A stretch of DNA of 18,676 nt from JAICLV01 sp036380925 (GTDB taxonomy: Bacteria > Actinomycetota > Actinomycetes > Acidothermales > Acidothermaceae). This document shows positions 1 through 7,577 of the stretch, one piece after another. The position numbers were made by a program, and so were the translations under genes. Positions within the stretch are counted from its first letter, which is position 1. The number at the start of each line of letters is the position of its first letter. The notes below the pieces were generated by a model, which ran no database searches, had not been told where the DNA came from, and saw only the letters and a program-made list of their open reading frames with translations. Where the stretch lies: the NCBI GenBank assembly GCA_036380925.1, contig DASVDW010000075.1, forward strand, positions 1 through 18,676, written 5' to 3'.

Positions 1-1470
1 TACACCGACAGCGCGGTGACTCCGGCCAATGCGACGCGCACGATCAGCTTCACCGTCGTCGACGCCGGCGGAACGACGAGTAACACCGCCGCGCGCACCG
101 TGACGGTCACCGACACCGATCAGACCCCGATCGTCACAACCGGCGGCACAACCGCGATCCACACCATCGGCGGCACCGCGACCGTTGTCGACTCCGGTGT
201 GACGGTGAGCGACCTTGACACCACGACGCAGGCGTCGGCAACCGTCGCGGTCGCGACCGGCTTCAGCGCGGGCGACACGTTGGCCTTCACCAACGATGGC
301 TCGACCATGGGCAACATCACCGGCTCCTACGACGGCGTCATGGGCGTGCTGACTTTGACCAGTGCTGGCGCCACTGCGACGAACGCGCAATGGGCGAACG
401 CGCTGAGCTCTGTCACCTTCAGCACGACCAGCCCGACGACGGGCGACCGCACGATCAGCTTTGCCACGAACGACGGTACGAAGACGTCCTCCGCGGCCAC
501 TGACACCGTGACGGTCAAGGCGGAGCCGGTCATCGCGCCGCCAGGCCCACCGACGCACACCGGTGTCGCGCGCGTCGCGGGCCCGGACCGGATCGCGACG
601 TCGGTCGCGGCGAGCCAGCGCGAGTTTCCCGGCGCGCCAAGCGGCTTCACCGCCAACGCGGTCGTCTTGGTCGGCGCCTCTGACGCGATCGACGGGCTGA
701 CCGGCGCGCCGCTGGCGGCCGCCGTTCGCGCGCCGCTGCTCTACACCGGCGTCACCTCGGCGCCCGCGAATGTCGTGGCCGAGATCCAGCGCCTGCTGGG
801 AGCTTCAGGCAAGGTCTACCTGATAGGCGGCACCGCGGTCATCGGAGGGTCGGTCGAGACGCAGTTGCATCTCCTCGGTTACACCACGCAGCGCGTTGCC
901 GGCGCCGACCGATACGCGACGGCCGTCGCCATCGCGAACGAGGTCGTCAGCATCGAGGGCTCCGCGAGCGCCGTCTTCGAGGCGACCGGGCTCGACTACG
1001 CCGACGCGCTAGTCGCCGCGCCAGCCGCGGCGGGCGCCGGTGGCGTCGTCCTCTTGACCGTCGGGACGGGGCAGTCCGCCGCGACCGTGGCGTGGCTCAC
1101 CACGCACGCCGGAAACACCCGATACGCGGTCGGTGGTCCGGCGGCAGCCGCTGACCGTGGCGCCACGGCCGTGAGCGGCGCCGACCGTTACGCAACGGCG
1201 GTGGCCGTCGCGCAGCAGTTCTTCCCGTCGGCGGGCGTCGTCGCGTTGGCCAATGGCATGGCGTGGCCGGACGCCGCTGTGGCGGCCACCGATAGCGCTC
1301 TCGATCAGGCGCCGCTGTTGCTCGTGACCGCCGACGCGTTGCCCGCGGGCGTGCCGACGTGGCTGCGCGCGAACCCGCTGACCGCGGTCACCGCGTTCGG
1401 CGGGTCGACGCGCATCGGCGACGGCGTGCTGAACTCGGTGGCCACGCTCACCGGCTTGCCGCTCGACTGA
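1..1470 (+). CDS. Secreted repeat protein with three C-terminal CWB2 cell-wall-binding repeats (5' end outside window)
   Basis: The frame is open from the first base, so the true start lies upstream; 489 residues are visible. The first ~185 are Thr/Ser/Gly/Ala-rich beta-type repeat modules: a stretch centred on RTISFTVVDAGG recurs about 137 residues later as RTISFATNDGT, each followed by a DTVTV/RTVTV-like strand, which suggests a long array continuing upstream. After a Pro-rich hinge (APPGPPTH) come three CWB2 (PF04122-type) repeats starting near nt 568, 892 and 1174, marked by RVAGPDRIATS, RVAGADRYATA and VSGADRYATA, with internal LIGG/VGG and YADAL/WPDAA motifs. CWB2 repeats are known to anchor proteins non-covalently to the cell wall, so an exported surface protein is inferred. 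The signal peptide is not visible. The substrate or ligand of the repeat region is unknown. The gene ends 4 bp from the convergent response regulator gene. Confidence 0.85.
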   Translation, partial: YTDSAVTPANATRTISFTVVDAGGTTSNTAARTVTVTDTDQTPIVTTGGTTAIHTIGGTATVVDSGVTVSDLDTTTQASATVAVATGFSAGDTLAFTNDGSTMGNITGSYDGVMGVLTLTSAGATATNAQWANALSSVTFSTTSPTTGDRTISFATNDGTKTSSAATDTVTVKAEPVIAPPGPPTHTGVARVAGPDRIATSVAASQREFPGAPSGFTANAVVLVGASDAIDGLTGAPLAAAVRAPLLYTGVTSAPANVVAEIQRLLGASGKVYLIGGTAVIGGSVETQLHLLGYTTQRVAGADRYATAVAIANEVVSIEGSASAVFEATGLDYADALVAAPAAAGAGGVVLLTVGTGQSAATVAWLTTHAGNTRYAVGGPAAAADRGATAVSGADRYATAVAVAQQFFPSAGVVALANGMAWPDAAVAATDSALDQAPLLLVTADALPAGVPTWLRANPLTAVTAFGGSTRIGDGVLNSVATLTGLPLD

Positions 1471-1474
1471 CGGT

Positions 1475-2128
1475 TCAGCGGACGCCGGGCTCGACGAGTC
1501 CGTGCTCGTAGGCGAACACGACCGCCTGCACCCGGTCGCGCAGGCCGAGCTTGGCCAGCACCCGCGCGACGTGGGTCTTCACGGTGGCTTCGCCGACGAA
1601 CAGCTCCGCGGCGATCTCGGCGTTCGACAAGCCGCGCGCCAGCAATCTCAGCACCTCGTCTTCGCGGGCGCTCAGCTCGGCGACGCCGGGCGCCGCTTCC
1701 GGCGAAGGGCGGGCGACGTACCGCTCGATCAACCGTTTGGTGATGGCCGGCGCGAGCAAGGCCTCACCTCGGGCCACTGTTCGCACCGCAGTGACCAGCT
1801 GCTCGCGCGGCGCGTCCTTCAGCAAAAACCCACTCGCGCCCGCCCGCACCGCCGCATACACGTACTCGTCGAGGTCGAAGGTGGTGAGCACGAGCACCCG
1901 CGTTTCGGGGCGCGCCGCGCGGAGTTGCCGGGTGGCCTCGATGCCGTCGACCTCGGGCATTCGCACGTCCATGAGGACGACGTCCGGCGCCAGCTCTTTC
2001 GCCAGCCGCACGGCCTCGCGGCCGTCGACCGCCTCGCCCACAACCTCAATGCCGTCAGCCAATTCGAGAATGAGCCGAAACCCTGAGCGCACCAGCTCCT
2101 GGTCGTCGGCCAGCAAGACGCGGATCAT
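1475..2128 (-). CDS. NarL/LuxR-family response regulator
   Basis: This 217-residue protein is a standard-length two-domain response regulator. The receiver domain (about 1-118) shows the acidic pair D8/D9, phospho-acceptor D54 in LMDVRMP, T82 and K104 in FLLKD, so all conserved phosphorelay residues are present. The LuxR-type HTH (about 150-213) begins with LSAREDEVLRLLARG and contains the recognition region VGEATVKTHVARVLAKLGL. The ATG start overlaps the stop of the upstream sensor kinase gene by 4 bp (ATGA), so the two are translationally coupled and almost certainly cognate. It should bind DNA as a phosphorylated dimer. The divergent membrane protein gene at 3444 and the kinase operon itself are plausible targets, but this is inferred from position only. 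Confidence 0.95.
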   Translation of the reverse strand: MIRVLLADDQELVRSGFRLILELADGIEVVGEAVDGREAVRLAKELAPDVVLMDVRMPEVDGIEATRQLRAARPETRVLVLTTFDLDEYVYAAVRAGASGFLLKDAPREQLVTAVRTVARGEALLAPAITKRLIERYVARPSPEAAPGVAELSAREDEVLRLLARGLSNAEIAAELFVGEATVKTHVARVLAKLGLRDRVQAVVFAYEHGLVEPGVR

Positions 2129-3270
2129 GCCTGGGTCGCGTTCGGGCCGAATGGCAGCGACACGCGAAGCGCGAAGCCGTGCGCGCGGGGGCCCGCGACG
2201 ATCGACCCGCCGAGCAGCGCCACGCGTTCACGCAGGCCGGTGAGCCCACGACCGCTGCCGCCCCCAGTGCCTGACCCGTCCCCGTCGTCCAACACTTCGA
2301 CGTCAACCGAGGCGCCGCCGTAGCGAATCACCACATCGACCCGCCGGGCGGCCGCGTGCTTGCGCACGTTGGTCAAGCCTTCCTGCAGCACCCGGTAGGC
2401 GGCGAGATCCAGCGCGGGCGGCAATGCTGTGGGCTCACCCTCGATGCGCAAGTCCACGACCAGGCCGCCGGCTCGCGACTCCTCGATGAGCTTTGCGGCT
2501 CGGGCCAATCCCGGCTCCGGCGCGAGATCGGCTCGGTCGTCGTCGCGTAGAGCGCCGACGACGCGCCGCATGTCGGCGAGCGCCTCGCGCGCGGTCTGCC
2601 TGATCGCGACCAGCGGGCGGCGCACCAGTGCCGGGTCGTGCTGCAAGGCGCCCTCCGCCGCGTCGGCTTGGACGGCGATCACGCTCATCGCGTGCGCCAC
2701 CTCGTCGTGCAGCTCGCGGGCAATCCGGGTGCGCTCTTCGGCGGCGGCCGACCGCGCGCGCTCCTCGCGCTCCCGCCTCAACTGCTCGGCCAGCTCCTCG
2801 AGCGCCTGCGCACGTAGCCGTTGCTGGCGAACCCAAAGCCCTGCGAACACAGGGGAGACGGCGAGCGCGGCGTCACCGAGGAGCGCCAGCGAGTGCTCGT
2901 GCTGCGGCCCGACCCACGTCCAGACGCTCACCCCGAGAATCGCCCCGACGCCGGCGATCAGCCGTCGTCCGCTCTTGGCATGCGAGCCGAGCGAGTACTG
3001 CGCGAGGACCAGCGCGAGCAATTCGGGCACCGAGTCGTGATAACCGCCGACCGCGACGTCGATGAGATCGGCGGTGGCGACGGTGAGCGCGACGCCGAGC
3101 GGGAAGCGGCTGCGCCAGGCCAGCGGCAACATCCAAAACGGCGCGGCGACGTAGCTGACCACACCGCCGCCAGGCTGCCATCCCAGCGACAGCGACAGCA
3201 GCTTGAGCACGAGCAGGCCGAGCGCGATCGCCGCGTCGTTGCGCGGCGGGACGCCGAGCCTTCTGAGCAC
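2125..3270 (-). CDS. Membrane sensor histidine kinase (HisKA_3, DesK/LiaS-like)
   Basis: The 381-residue kinase has a hydrophobic N-terminal region of roughly four to six membrane segments (about 12-147) with no sizeable extracytoplasmic domain. A charged coiled-coil linker (about 148-178) follows. The HisKA_3 dimerisation domain has the phospho-acceptor H188 in ERTRIARELHDEVAHAMS. The HATPase_c domain has the N box around N301 (EGLTNVRKHA), the G1 box DDGDGSG (328-334) and the G2-like GRGLTGLRER (340-349). This is the layout of intramembrane-sensing NarL-type kinases, which often detect envelope stress or lipid state; the signal here is unknown. The start is GTG: a TAGGTT hexamer lies exactly six bases upstream, so the message is probably leaderless. 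The stop overlaps the response regulator start by 4 bp. Confidence 0.93.
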   Translation of the reverse strand: MLRRLGVPPRNDAAIALGLLVLKLLSLSLGWQPGGGVVSYVAAPFWMLPLAWRSRFPLGVALTVATADLIDVAVGGYHDSVPELLALVLAQYSLGSHAKSGRRLIAGVGAILGVSVWTWVGPQHEHSLALLGDAALAVSPVFAGLWVRQQRLRAQALEELAEQLRREREERARSAAAEERTRIARELHDEVAHAMSVIAVQADAAEGALQHDPALVRRPLVAIRQTAREALADMRRVVGALRDDDRADLAPEPGLARAAKLIEESRAGGLVVDLRIEGEPTALPPALDLAAYRVLQEGLTNVRKHAAARRVDVVIRYGGASVDVEVLDDGDGSGTGGGSGRGLTGLRERVALLGGSIVAGPRAHGFALRVSLPFGPNATQA

Positions 3271-3276
3271 GGGTGA

Positions 3277-3282
3277 AACCTA
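3277..3282 (-). promoter_or_regulatory. Candidate -10 element of a leaderless promoter for the sensor kinase
   Basis: Read on the minus strand, TAGGTT is followed by six bases (TCACCC) and then the GTG start. TANNNT six to seven bases before the start codon is the known arrangement of actinobacterial leaderless promoters. No Shine-Dalgarno sequence is present upstream of the GTG and no good -35 is visible. Confidence 0.5.
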
Positions 3283-3313
3283 CCAACGGCGACCCGTGCC
3301 GGCATCCACCTTG

Positions 3314-3327
3314 CGGCGGATTCGCCG
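3314..3327. promoter_or_regulatory. Inverted repeat CGGCG-N4-CGCCG in divergent promoter region
   Basis: A perfect 5-bp inverted repeat with a GATT centre lies in the 173-bp space between the kinase gene and the divergent membrane protein gene. It could be a binding site for the response regulator. In DNA this GC-rich a short GC palindrome may also occur by chance. Confidence 0.25.
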
Positions 3328-3378
3328 AAGGGGGCAATCACCCACGCGGCGGACCACAAACGCTCCTAAGCCGGACGA

Positions 3379-3393
3379 CGCGCGCGGCGCGCG
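3379..3393. promoter_or_regulatory. 15-bp palindrome CGCGCGC-G-GCGCGCG upstream of the membrane protein gene
   Basis: Seven-base perfect arms flank one central G, and the palindrome lies five bases before a TAACTT hexamer (3398-3403) that may be the -10 element for the gene starting at 3444. The position overlaps where a -35/spacer would lie, so regulator binding here would affect that promoter. The simple CG composition makes chance occurrence possible. Confidence 0.3.
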
Positions 3394-3397
3394 AGCC

Positions 3398-3403
3398 TAA
3401 CTT
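3398..3403 (+). promoter_or_regulatory. Possible -10 hexamer TAACTT for the membrane protein gene
   Basis: TAACTT fits TANNNT and would give a leader of about 35 bases before the ATG at 3444. No convincing -35 is seen. Confidence 0.3.
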
Positions 3404-3432
3404 CGTGTCGCTGGTGAATTCAGTGCCCTTAA

Positions 3433-3438
3433 AGGAGA
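3433..3438 (+). promoter_or_regulatory. Ribosome binding site AGGAGA fixing the start at 3444
   Basis: AGGAGA lies five bases before the ATG at 3444. The frame is open further upstream to 3273, but the strong site and the start of hydrophobic coding character favour the ATG at 3444. Confidence 0.8.
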
Positions 3439-3443
3439 ACTCG

Positions 3444-4025
3444 ATGAGTGCAACCGTCGCGTCAGCGACCACCGTGTCGTCGTCCAGTAATACTGCCTCC
3501 GCGCTACGCCGCGCTCTCGCGGCGCTCTACGTCGGTGTCGCGGCAGCAATCGCGCTCGCCGGGATCACAGCTTTCGTCACCACGACGCCCGACGAAGGCG
3601 ATTTCCACCACATTGGCGACTACTTCCTGACCGCCACCGGCATTCCGTATGTGGTCGCCCTGGTCGTGCTGCTTCGCGCGATGCACGAACTTCAAGACCG
3701 ACGTGACGGACGGATCGGCATGGTGGGAATGGCGTTCGCCGGCGTTGGATCCGTCGCGTTGCTCGCGATCTTCGTTTCCGGGCTCGTCGCCGCGACGAGC
3801 AGCTCCTGGGGGCCGACGTATGTGCTCGCGTCGCTGGCGACAATCATCGGGGTCGTGCTGTTCGCGATCGGTTCGCGGCGCGGGCAGCTGCTCCCGAAGT
3901 GGCTGCTGGTCGTGTGGCCGATCGCGTGGGCCGTCGGAAGCATGTTGCCCATCTCCGGGCCAGGGCCGCTGCTGCTCGCCGCGGTTTACATCGCGATGGC
4001 CGTGGTGTTGCGCAAGCGGCGTTAG
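3444..4025 (+). CDS. Small multi-pass membrane protein of unknown function, divergent from the two-component genes
   Basis: The protein has 193 residues. A Ser/Thr/Ala-rich N-terminal tail (1-20) precedes about six hydrophobic segments near residues 23-45, 64-80, 93-117, 123-143, 150-168 and 172-189, ending in a positively charged VLRKRR. The only sizeable hydrophilic stretch is after the first segment (TTPDEGDFHHIGDYF), with acidic and His residues that might face outward. It resembles the general layout of DUF4386-like membrane proteins, but I do not recognise a specific family. The divergent placement next to a NarL-type kinase/regulator pair suggests regulation by, or signalling to, that pair; this is inference. 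The start is set by the ribosome binding site at 3433. Confidence 0.8.
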   Translation: MSATVASATTVSSSSNTASALRRALAALYVGVAAAIALAGITAFVTTTPDEGDFHHIGDYFLTATGIPYVVALVVLLRAMHELQDRRDGRIGMVGMAFAGVGSVALLAIFVSGLVAATSSSWGPTYVLASLATIIGVVLFAIGSRRGQLLPKWLLVVWPIAWAVGSMLPISGPGPLLLAAVYIAMAVVLRKRR

Positions 4026-4045
4026 TTGTCGCGCGACGTCGCTTG

Positions 4046-4061
4046 GCTGAGGTAAATCAGC
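4046..4061. terminator. Weak hairpin GCTGA-N6-TCAGC after the membrane protein gene
   Basis: A perfect 5-bp inverted repeat lies 21 bases after the stop codon at 4025. It has no T-tract and a short stem, so it is at best a weak terminator. It might instead be an operator for the downstream hydrolase gene. Confidence 0.2.
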
Positions 4062-4084
4062 GGCGGGACCGCAGCGAAGGCCCG

Positions 4085-4090
4085 TAACCT
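4085..4090 (+). promoter_or_regulatory. Candidate leaderless -10 element for the SGNH hydrolase
   Basis: TAACCT is followed by exactly six bases (CTACCG) and the GTG start at 4097, the same geometry as at the sensor kinase gene. There is no Shine-Dalgarno sequence, which supports a leaderless transcript. Confidence 0.5.
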
Positions 4091-4096
4091 CTACCG

Positions 4097-4711
4097 GTGA
4101 GTTGTGTCGACATTCGGTTGTGCTTTTTCGGTGACTCGTATGTCGCTGGCTTCGGTGACGGCGCGGCGCTTGGCTGGGTTGGCCGGGTGGTGAGCCGCGC
4201 GCGTGTGTCGGGTCAACGGCTCACCGCGTACAACCTTGGCATACGTGGCAATACGACGGTCGACGTCACATCGCGGCTGCCAGCCGAAGCGCCGCTGCGG
4301 CTGGCAGACGGCGATGTCGTCGGCGTCGTCTTCTCGGCCGGCGTCAACGACACGATGATGGACGACGAGGGGCAGCGGGTGCCGTCCGCGGGCACGTTGA
4401 ACGCGCTTCGTTCCAGCCTGGAGTTCTGTGCGAACGCGCATTGGCCGGTGCTGGTCATCGGCCCGCCGCCCATCGCCGATGAGCAGCACAACCGCCGAAT
4501 CGAACGGCTCTCCAACGAAATCGCGGCGCTGTGCCGGGAAACCGGTCACGCGTTCGTGAGCACGATCGACCGACTCGCCAATGATGCTGTGTGGCGCGCG
4601 GAGGTGGCGGCCGATGACGGCGCGCATCCGGGCGCGGAGGGTTACGCCCGTCTCGCCGACGTGGTTTGGCCGCCCTTTCAGTCTTGGCTCGCGCGGCTCA
4701 CCACTGTTTGA
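4097..4711 (+). CDS. SGNH/GDSL-family hydrolase
   Basis: The 204-residue protein has all four SGNH blocks: the nucleophile S14 in FFGDSYVAGFG, Gly in YNLGIRGNTT (about 45-54), N84 in SAGVNDTMMD, and the D174-x-x-H177 dyad in DDGAHPGAEGY. It should be a serine esterase, lipase or deacylase, and the oxyanion-hole residues are intact. There is no signal peptide or membrane segment, so it is probably cytoplasmic; the acyl or acetyl substrate cannot be named. GTG is chosen as the start because a TAnnnT element lies six bases upstream and the GDS motif then sits near residue 14, as usual. The gene is convergent with the MaoC gene at an 18-bp distance and looks monocistronic. Confidence 0.92.
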   Translation: MSCVDIRLCFFGDSYVAGFGDGAALGWVGRVVSRARVSGQRLTAYNLGIRGNTTVDVTSRLPAEAPLRLADGDVVGVVFSAGVNDTMMDDEGQRVPSAGTLNALRSSLEFCANAHWPVLVIGPPPIADEQHNRRIERLSNEIAALCRETGHAFVSTIDRLANDAVWRAEVAADDGAHPGAEGYARLADVVWPPFQSWLARLTTV

Positions 4712-4729
4712 CGCGGCGACTTCGTGACG

Positions 4730-5179
4730 TCAGCGGTAGAAGCGAAAGACCGGCTGCGCCACGCACGCCGGCTTCTCGCTGCTGTCACATTCGACGATGG
4801 CGTCCAACGTGAGTTGCACGCCGCCGGAGACCTCTTCCACCGACGCGAGACTCACGCGTAACCGCACTTTCGAGCCGACCGGCACCGGCGACGGGAAACG
4901 CACTTTGTTGAGCCCGTAGTTCAGCTTGTTCCGCACCTCGCGCACGTCGAGCAGTTGCGTCCAGAGCGGGATGATGAGCGCCAGCGTGAGATAGCCGTGC
5001 GCGATCGTCTTCCCGAACGGACCGTCCTTCGCGCGCGCCGGGTCGACGTGAATCCACTGGTGATCGTCGGTCGCGTCCGCGAACGTGTCGATCCGCTGCT
5101 GGGTTATCTCTAGCCAATCGCTGACGCCGAGCTCGCTGCCGACCAGCGGCGTGAGATCGTCAAGCGTCTCCACGATCAT
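4730..5179 (-). CDS. MaoC-family (R)-specific enoyl-CoA hydratase (Rv0130/HtdZ-like)
   Basis: The real protein has 149 residues; a longer reading in the same frame upstream only shadows the synthetase gene. It has the hydratase-2 signature DDHQWIHVDPARA with catalytic D39 and H44, followed by AHGYLTLAL lining the hot-dog fold active site. Length and motif match single-domain MaoC proteins such as mycobacterial Rv0130 (HtdZ), which hydrate trans-2-enoyl-CoA to (R)-3-hydroxyacyl-CoA. The ATG overlaps the upstream synthetase stop by 4 bp (ATGA), and a GAGGAG lies about nine bases upstream. As last gene of the four-gene operon it would hydrate the enoyl-CoA intermediate, with the SDR of the same operon oxidising the product. 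A dehydrogenase or desaturase supplying the enoyl-CoA is not in the window. Confidence 0.92.
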   Translation of the reverse strand: MIVETLDDLTPLVGSELGVSDWLEITQQRIDTFADATDDHQWIHVDPARAKDGPFGKTIAHGYLTLALIIPLWTQLLDVREVRNKLNYGLNKVRFPSPVPVGSKVRLRVSLASVEEVSGGVQLTLDAIVECDSSEKPACVAQPVFRFYR

Positions 5180-6711
5180 GTGCTTGTCTCCTCGGAGTGA
5201 AAGGCCGCCCGCAGGTCGGCCCGGCGAATCTTGCCGGTCGCGCTGCGCGGCAGCTGCGCGACCACCCGCAGATGCTTTGGCGCTTTGAATTTCGCCAGTT
5301 TCGCCGCCAACCGCTCGCGCAGGTCGGCCTCGTCGAGCGCGAAGCCTTCGCGCAGAACGACGTAGGCGGCGCCCACCTCGCCCCAGCGGTCGTCGGGGAC
5401 CGCGATCACCGCCACGTCGAGCACCTCGGGGAACGAGGCGATCGCCGCCTCCACCTCGCCGGGGTAGATGTTCTCCCCGCCCGAGATGATGAGGTCTTTC
5501 ACCCGGTCGACGATGTAGGCGTTGCCGTCGGCGTCGAGCCGCGCGATGTCGCCGGAGCGAAACCATCCGTCGACGAACGCCTGCGCGCTCGCGTCGTCCT
5601 GCCGCCAGTAGCCGGCGAAGACGTTCGGCCCGCGCACCAACAACTCGCCGGCACCGGATGTTTGCGACATCGCGCCGCCGGCTGGGTCGTGGACCGCGAC
5701 GTCGGTGAAAAAGTGCGGCACGCCGGCGGAGGTCGGTTGGTCCGCAGGGCGGTCCGGCATCTCCATCGTGACCCCGGGCGACGCCTCGGTCATGCCATAG
5801 CCCTGGACGACGCGCACGCCGCGCGCCAACCACGCCCGCGCCACCCGCTCGAGAACGGAAGAGCCGCCGTAGTTCACATACCGCAGGCTGCTCAAGTCGG
5901 CGGAGTCCCACTCCGGGTGGTCGACCAGCATCTGCAGCATGGTGGGGACGGCGGAGAACGCGGTGACCCGCAACTCGGAGATGGTCCGCAGCAACCAGCT
6001 GGGGTCGAACTTCGGCGCGACAATCACCGTGCCGCCTTTGAAAAGCGTCGGCAGGCTGACCTGGCTGAGGCCGGTCGCGTGGAACAGCGGCGCCGTGCAC
6101 AACACGACGTCGGTGGAGAGCACGTCGATGTGCGCGAGCTGGTTGACCGTGTTGAAGGTCAGATTCTGGTGGCTCAGCACCACGCCCTTGGGCCGGCCGG
6201 TGGTCCCCGAGGTGTAGAGAATCACCGCGGGATCGGCGAAATCCACCTCCACGTCGGGGCGCGGACGATTCGACGACGACACCAGCGCCTCGAAAGGCTC
6301 GGCGTCGGCCATCTCTTTGGCGTCGGCGTCGATGACCACCAGCGGCACACCGGCCATCGCGGCGCCCGCCAGCGTGGCTGACTCGGCGCCGCACACCGCG
6401 AGCCGCGGTTGCGCGTCGGCGACCAGGTCGCGGATCTCCGGCGCCGCCAGCCGGTAGTTCAGCGGCACGAAGACCGCGCCCAGTCGCGCGGTCGCGAAGA
6501 ACGTCTCGAAGGTGGCGATGTCGTTCGGCCCCAGGTGGACGACGCGATCACCGCGACCGACCCCGCGCGCGGCGAGTCCGCCGGCGAGCGCGTCGACCCG
6601 GTGCGCCAGCTCCCGGTAGCTGAGCGATCGGGGGCCTTGCCGAAACGCGACGCGGTCGGGCGTCATCCGGGCGCGGCGCGCCGGCCACGAGCCGACACCG
6701 ACGTCGGTCAT
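5176..6711 (-). CDS. Acyl-CoA synthetase / AMP-dependent ligase (ANL superfamily)
   Basis: This 511-residue protein carries the complete ANL motif set: the phosphate-binding loop LYTSGTTGRPKGVVLSH (about 165-181), A5 motif GYGMTEASP (304-312), GWFRSGDIARLD with the ribose-binding Asp (382-393), hinge/A8 region VDRVKDLIISGGENIYPGEVE (401-421) and the catalytic lysine K494 in RSATGKIRR. It activates a carboxylic acid with ATP to an acyl-AMP and then forms the CoA thioester in the cytoplasm. The overall pattern is that of medium/long-chain or aryl-acid ligases; the acid cannot be named. Both ends overlap neighbours by 4 bp (amidohydrolase upstream, MaoC downstream), so it is the central, translationally coupled gene of the operon. 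Confidence 0.95.
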   Translation of the reverse strand: MTDVGVGSWPARRARMTPDRVAFRQGPRSLSYRELAHRVDALAGGLAARGVGRGDRVVHLGPNDIATFETFFATARLGAVFVPLNYRLAAPEIRDLVADAQPRLAVCGAESATLAGAAMAGVPLVVIDADAKEMADAEPFEALVSSSNRPRPDVEVDFADPAVILYTSGTTGRPKGVVLSHQNLTFNTVNQLAHIDVLSTDVVLCTAPLFHATGLSQVSLPTLFKGGTVIVAPKFDPSWLLRTISELRVTAFSAVPTMLQMLVDHPEWDSADLSSLRYVNYGGSSVLERVARAWLARGVRVVQGYGMTEASPGVTMEMPDRPADQPTSAGVPHFFTDVAVHDPAGGAMSQTSGAGELLVRGPNVFAGYWRQDDASAQAFVDGWFRSGDIARLDADGNAYIVDRVKDLIISGGENIYPGEVEAAIASFPEVLDVAVIAVPDDRWGEVGAAYVVLREGFALDEADLRERLAAKLAKFKAPKHLRVVAQLPRSATGKIRRADLRAAFHSEETST

Positions 6712-7577
6712 GGCGCCAACCCCAGCATCCTCACCGCGTTCTGCTTCAGAATCAGCGGTCGGACGTCGTCGCGGAGCTCCAGCTGCTCGAAGTCGGCCAG
6801 CCAGCGCTCCGGCGTGATGACCGGGAAGTCAGAGCCGAACAGCACCTTTCGCTTCAGCAGCCCGTTCGCCGCGCGAACCAGCTGCGGGGGGAAGTACTTC
6901 GGCGACCAGCCGGACAAGTCGATGTAGACGTTCGCCTTGTGCGTCGCGATGGAGATCGCGGCGTCCTGCCACGGCACCGAAGGATGCGCGAGCACGATGG
7001 TGAGCGACGGGAAGTCGGCGGCGACGTCGTCGAGCAGCGTCGGATCGGAGTAGCGCAGCTTGATGCCGCGACCGCCCGGCAGTCCCGCGCCGATGCCGGT
7101 CTGCCCGGTGTGAAACACCACCGGCACGCCAGCGTCGGCGGCCACCTCGTACAGCGGGTAAAAGGCCGTGTCGTTGGGTGAAAAAGCCTGCAGCGAAGGG
7201 TGAAACTTGACGCCCTTCGCTCCGGCGGAGAGCAAGTCGCGCAGCTTCGCCACGGCGTCGCGGCCGCCCAGCGGGTCGACCGAGCAGAACGGGATCAGCA
7301 CATCCGCGTGCTCGGCGGCCTCGCTGACGATCTGCGCGCTCGACAACGGCGGATGCCCGGTCGCGGTCTGCGCGTCGACGGTGAACACCACCGCCGCCAG
7401 CCGTAGCCGCCGGTAGTGGTCGGCGATTTCGCGGAGCGTGGGGGCGCGGTTGTGATCCGCCTTGAAGTACGCCGCCGACGCGTCGAGCAACTCCTGGTCG
7501 AGCGAGAAATGGCCGTGGCCGTCCGCCTCGACGTGCACGTGCACGTCGATCGCGTCAACGCTGGAAAGGTCGATCAC
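6708..7577 (-). CDS. Amidohydrolase-2 family metal-dependent hydrolase or decarboxylase (ACMSD-like)
   Basis: The protein has 289 residues from a GTG start (IDLSSVDAIDVHVHVEADG). The TIM-barrel metal ligands are visible: H13-x-H15 in DVHVH, H156 in VVFHTG, H198 in VLAHPS and D250 in LFGSDFP, with KGVKFHPS around 122-128. This is the amidohydrolase_2 family, which includes ACMSD-type non-oxidative decarboxylases and ring-cleavage or lactone hydrolases. The GTG overlaps the upstream SDR stop by 4 bp (GTGA) and the stop overlaps the synthetase start by 4 bp. I prefer this start because the frame upstream is only the shadow of the SDR gene. In a pathway with CoA activation it could produce the free acid that the next enzyme activates; that role is inferred. 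Confidence 0.9.
   Translation of the reverse strand: MIDLSSVDAIDVHVHVEADGHGHFSLDQELLDASAAYFKADHNRAPTLREIADHYRRLRLAAVVFTVDAQTATGHPPLSSAQIVSEAAEHADVLIPFCSVDPLGGRDAVAKLRDLLSAGAKGVKFHPSLQAFSPNDTAFYPLYEVAADAGVPVVFHTGQTGIGAGLPGGRGIKLRYSDPTLLDDVAADFPSLTIVLAHPSVPWQDAAISIATHKANVYIDLSGWSPKYFPPQLVRAANGLLKRKVLFGSDFPVITPERWLADFEQLELRDDVRPLILKQNAVRMLGLAP

Noticed and set aside
5197..6381. 394-codon plus-strand open frame
   Set aside because: It is antisense to the acyl-CoA synthetase, Arg/His/Val-rich without any fold-like pattern, and typical of GC-rich shadow frames.
4730..6394. A 554-residue fused protein ending in the MaoC domain
   Set aside because: The first ~405 residues are the out-of-frame shadow of the synthetase; only the part from the ATG at 5179 is MaoC-like.
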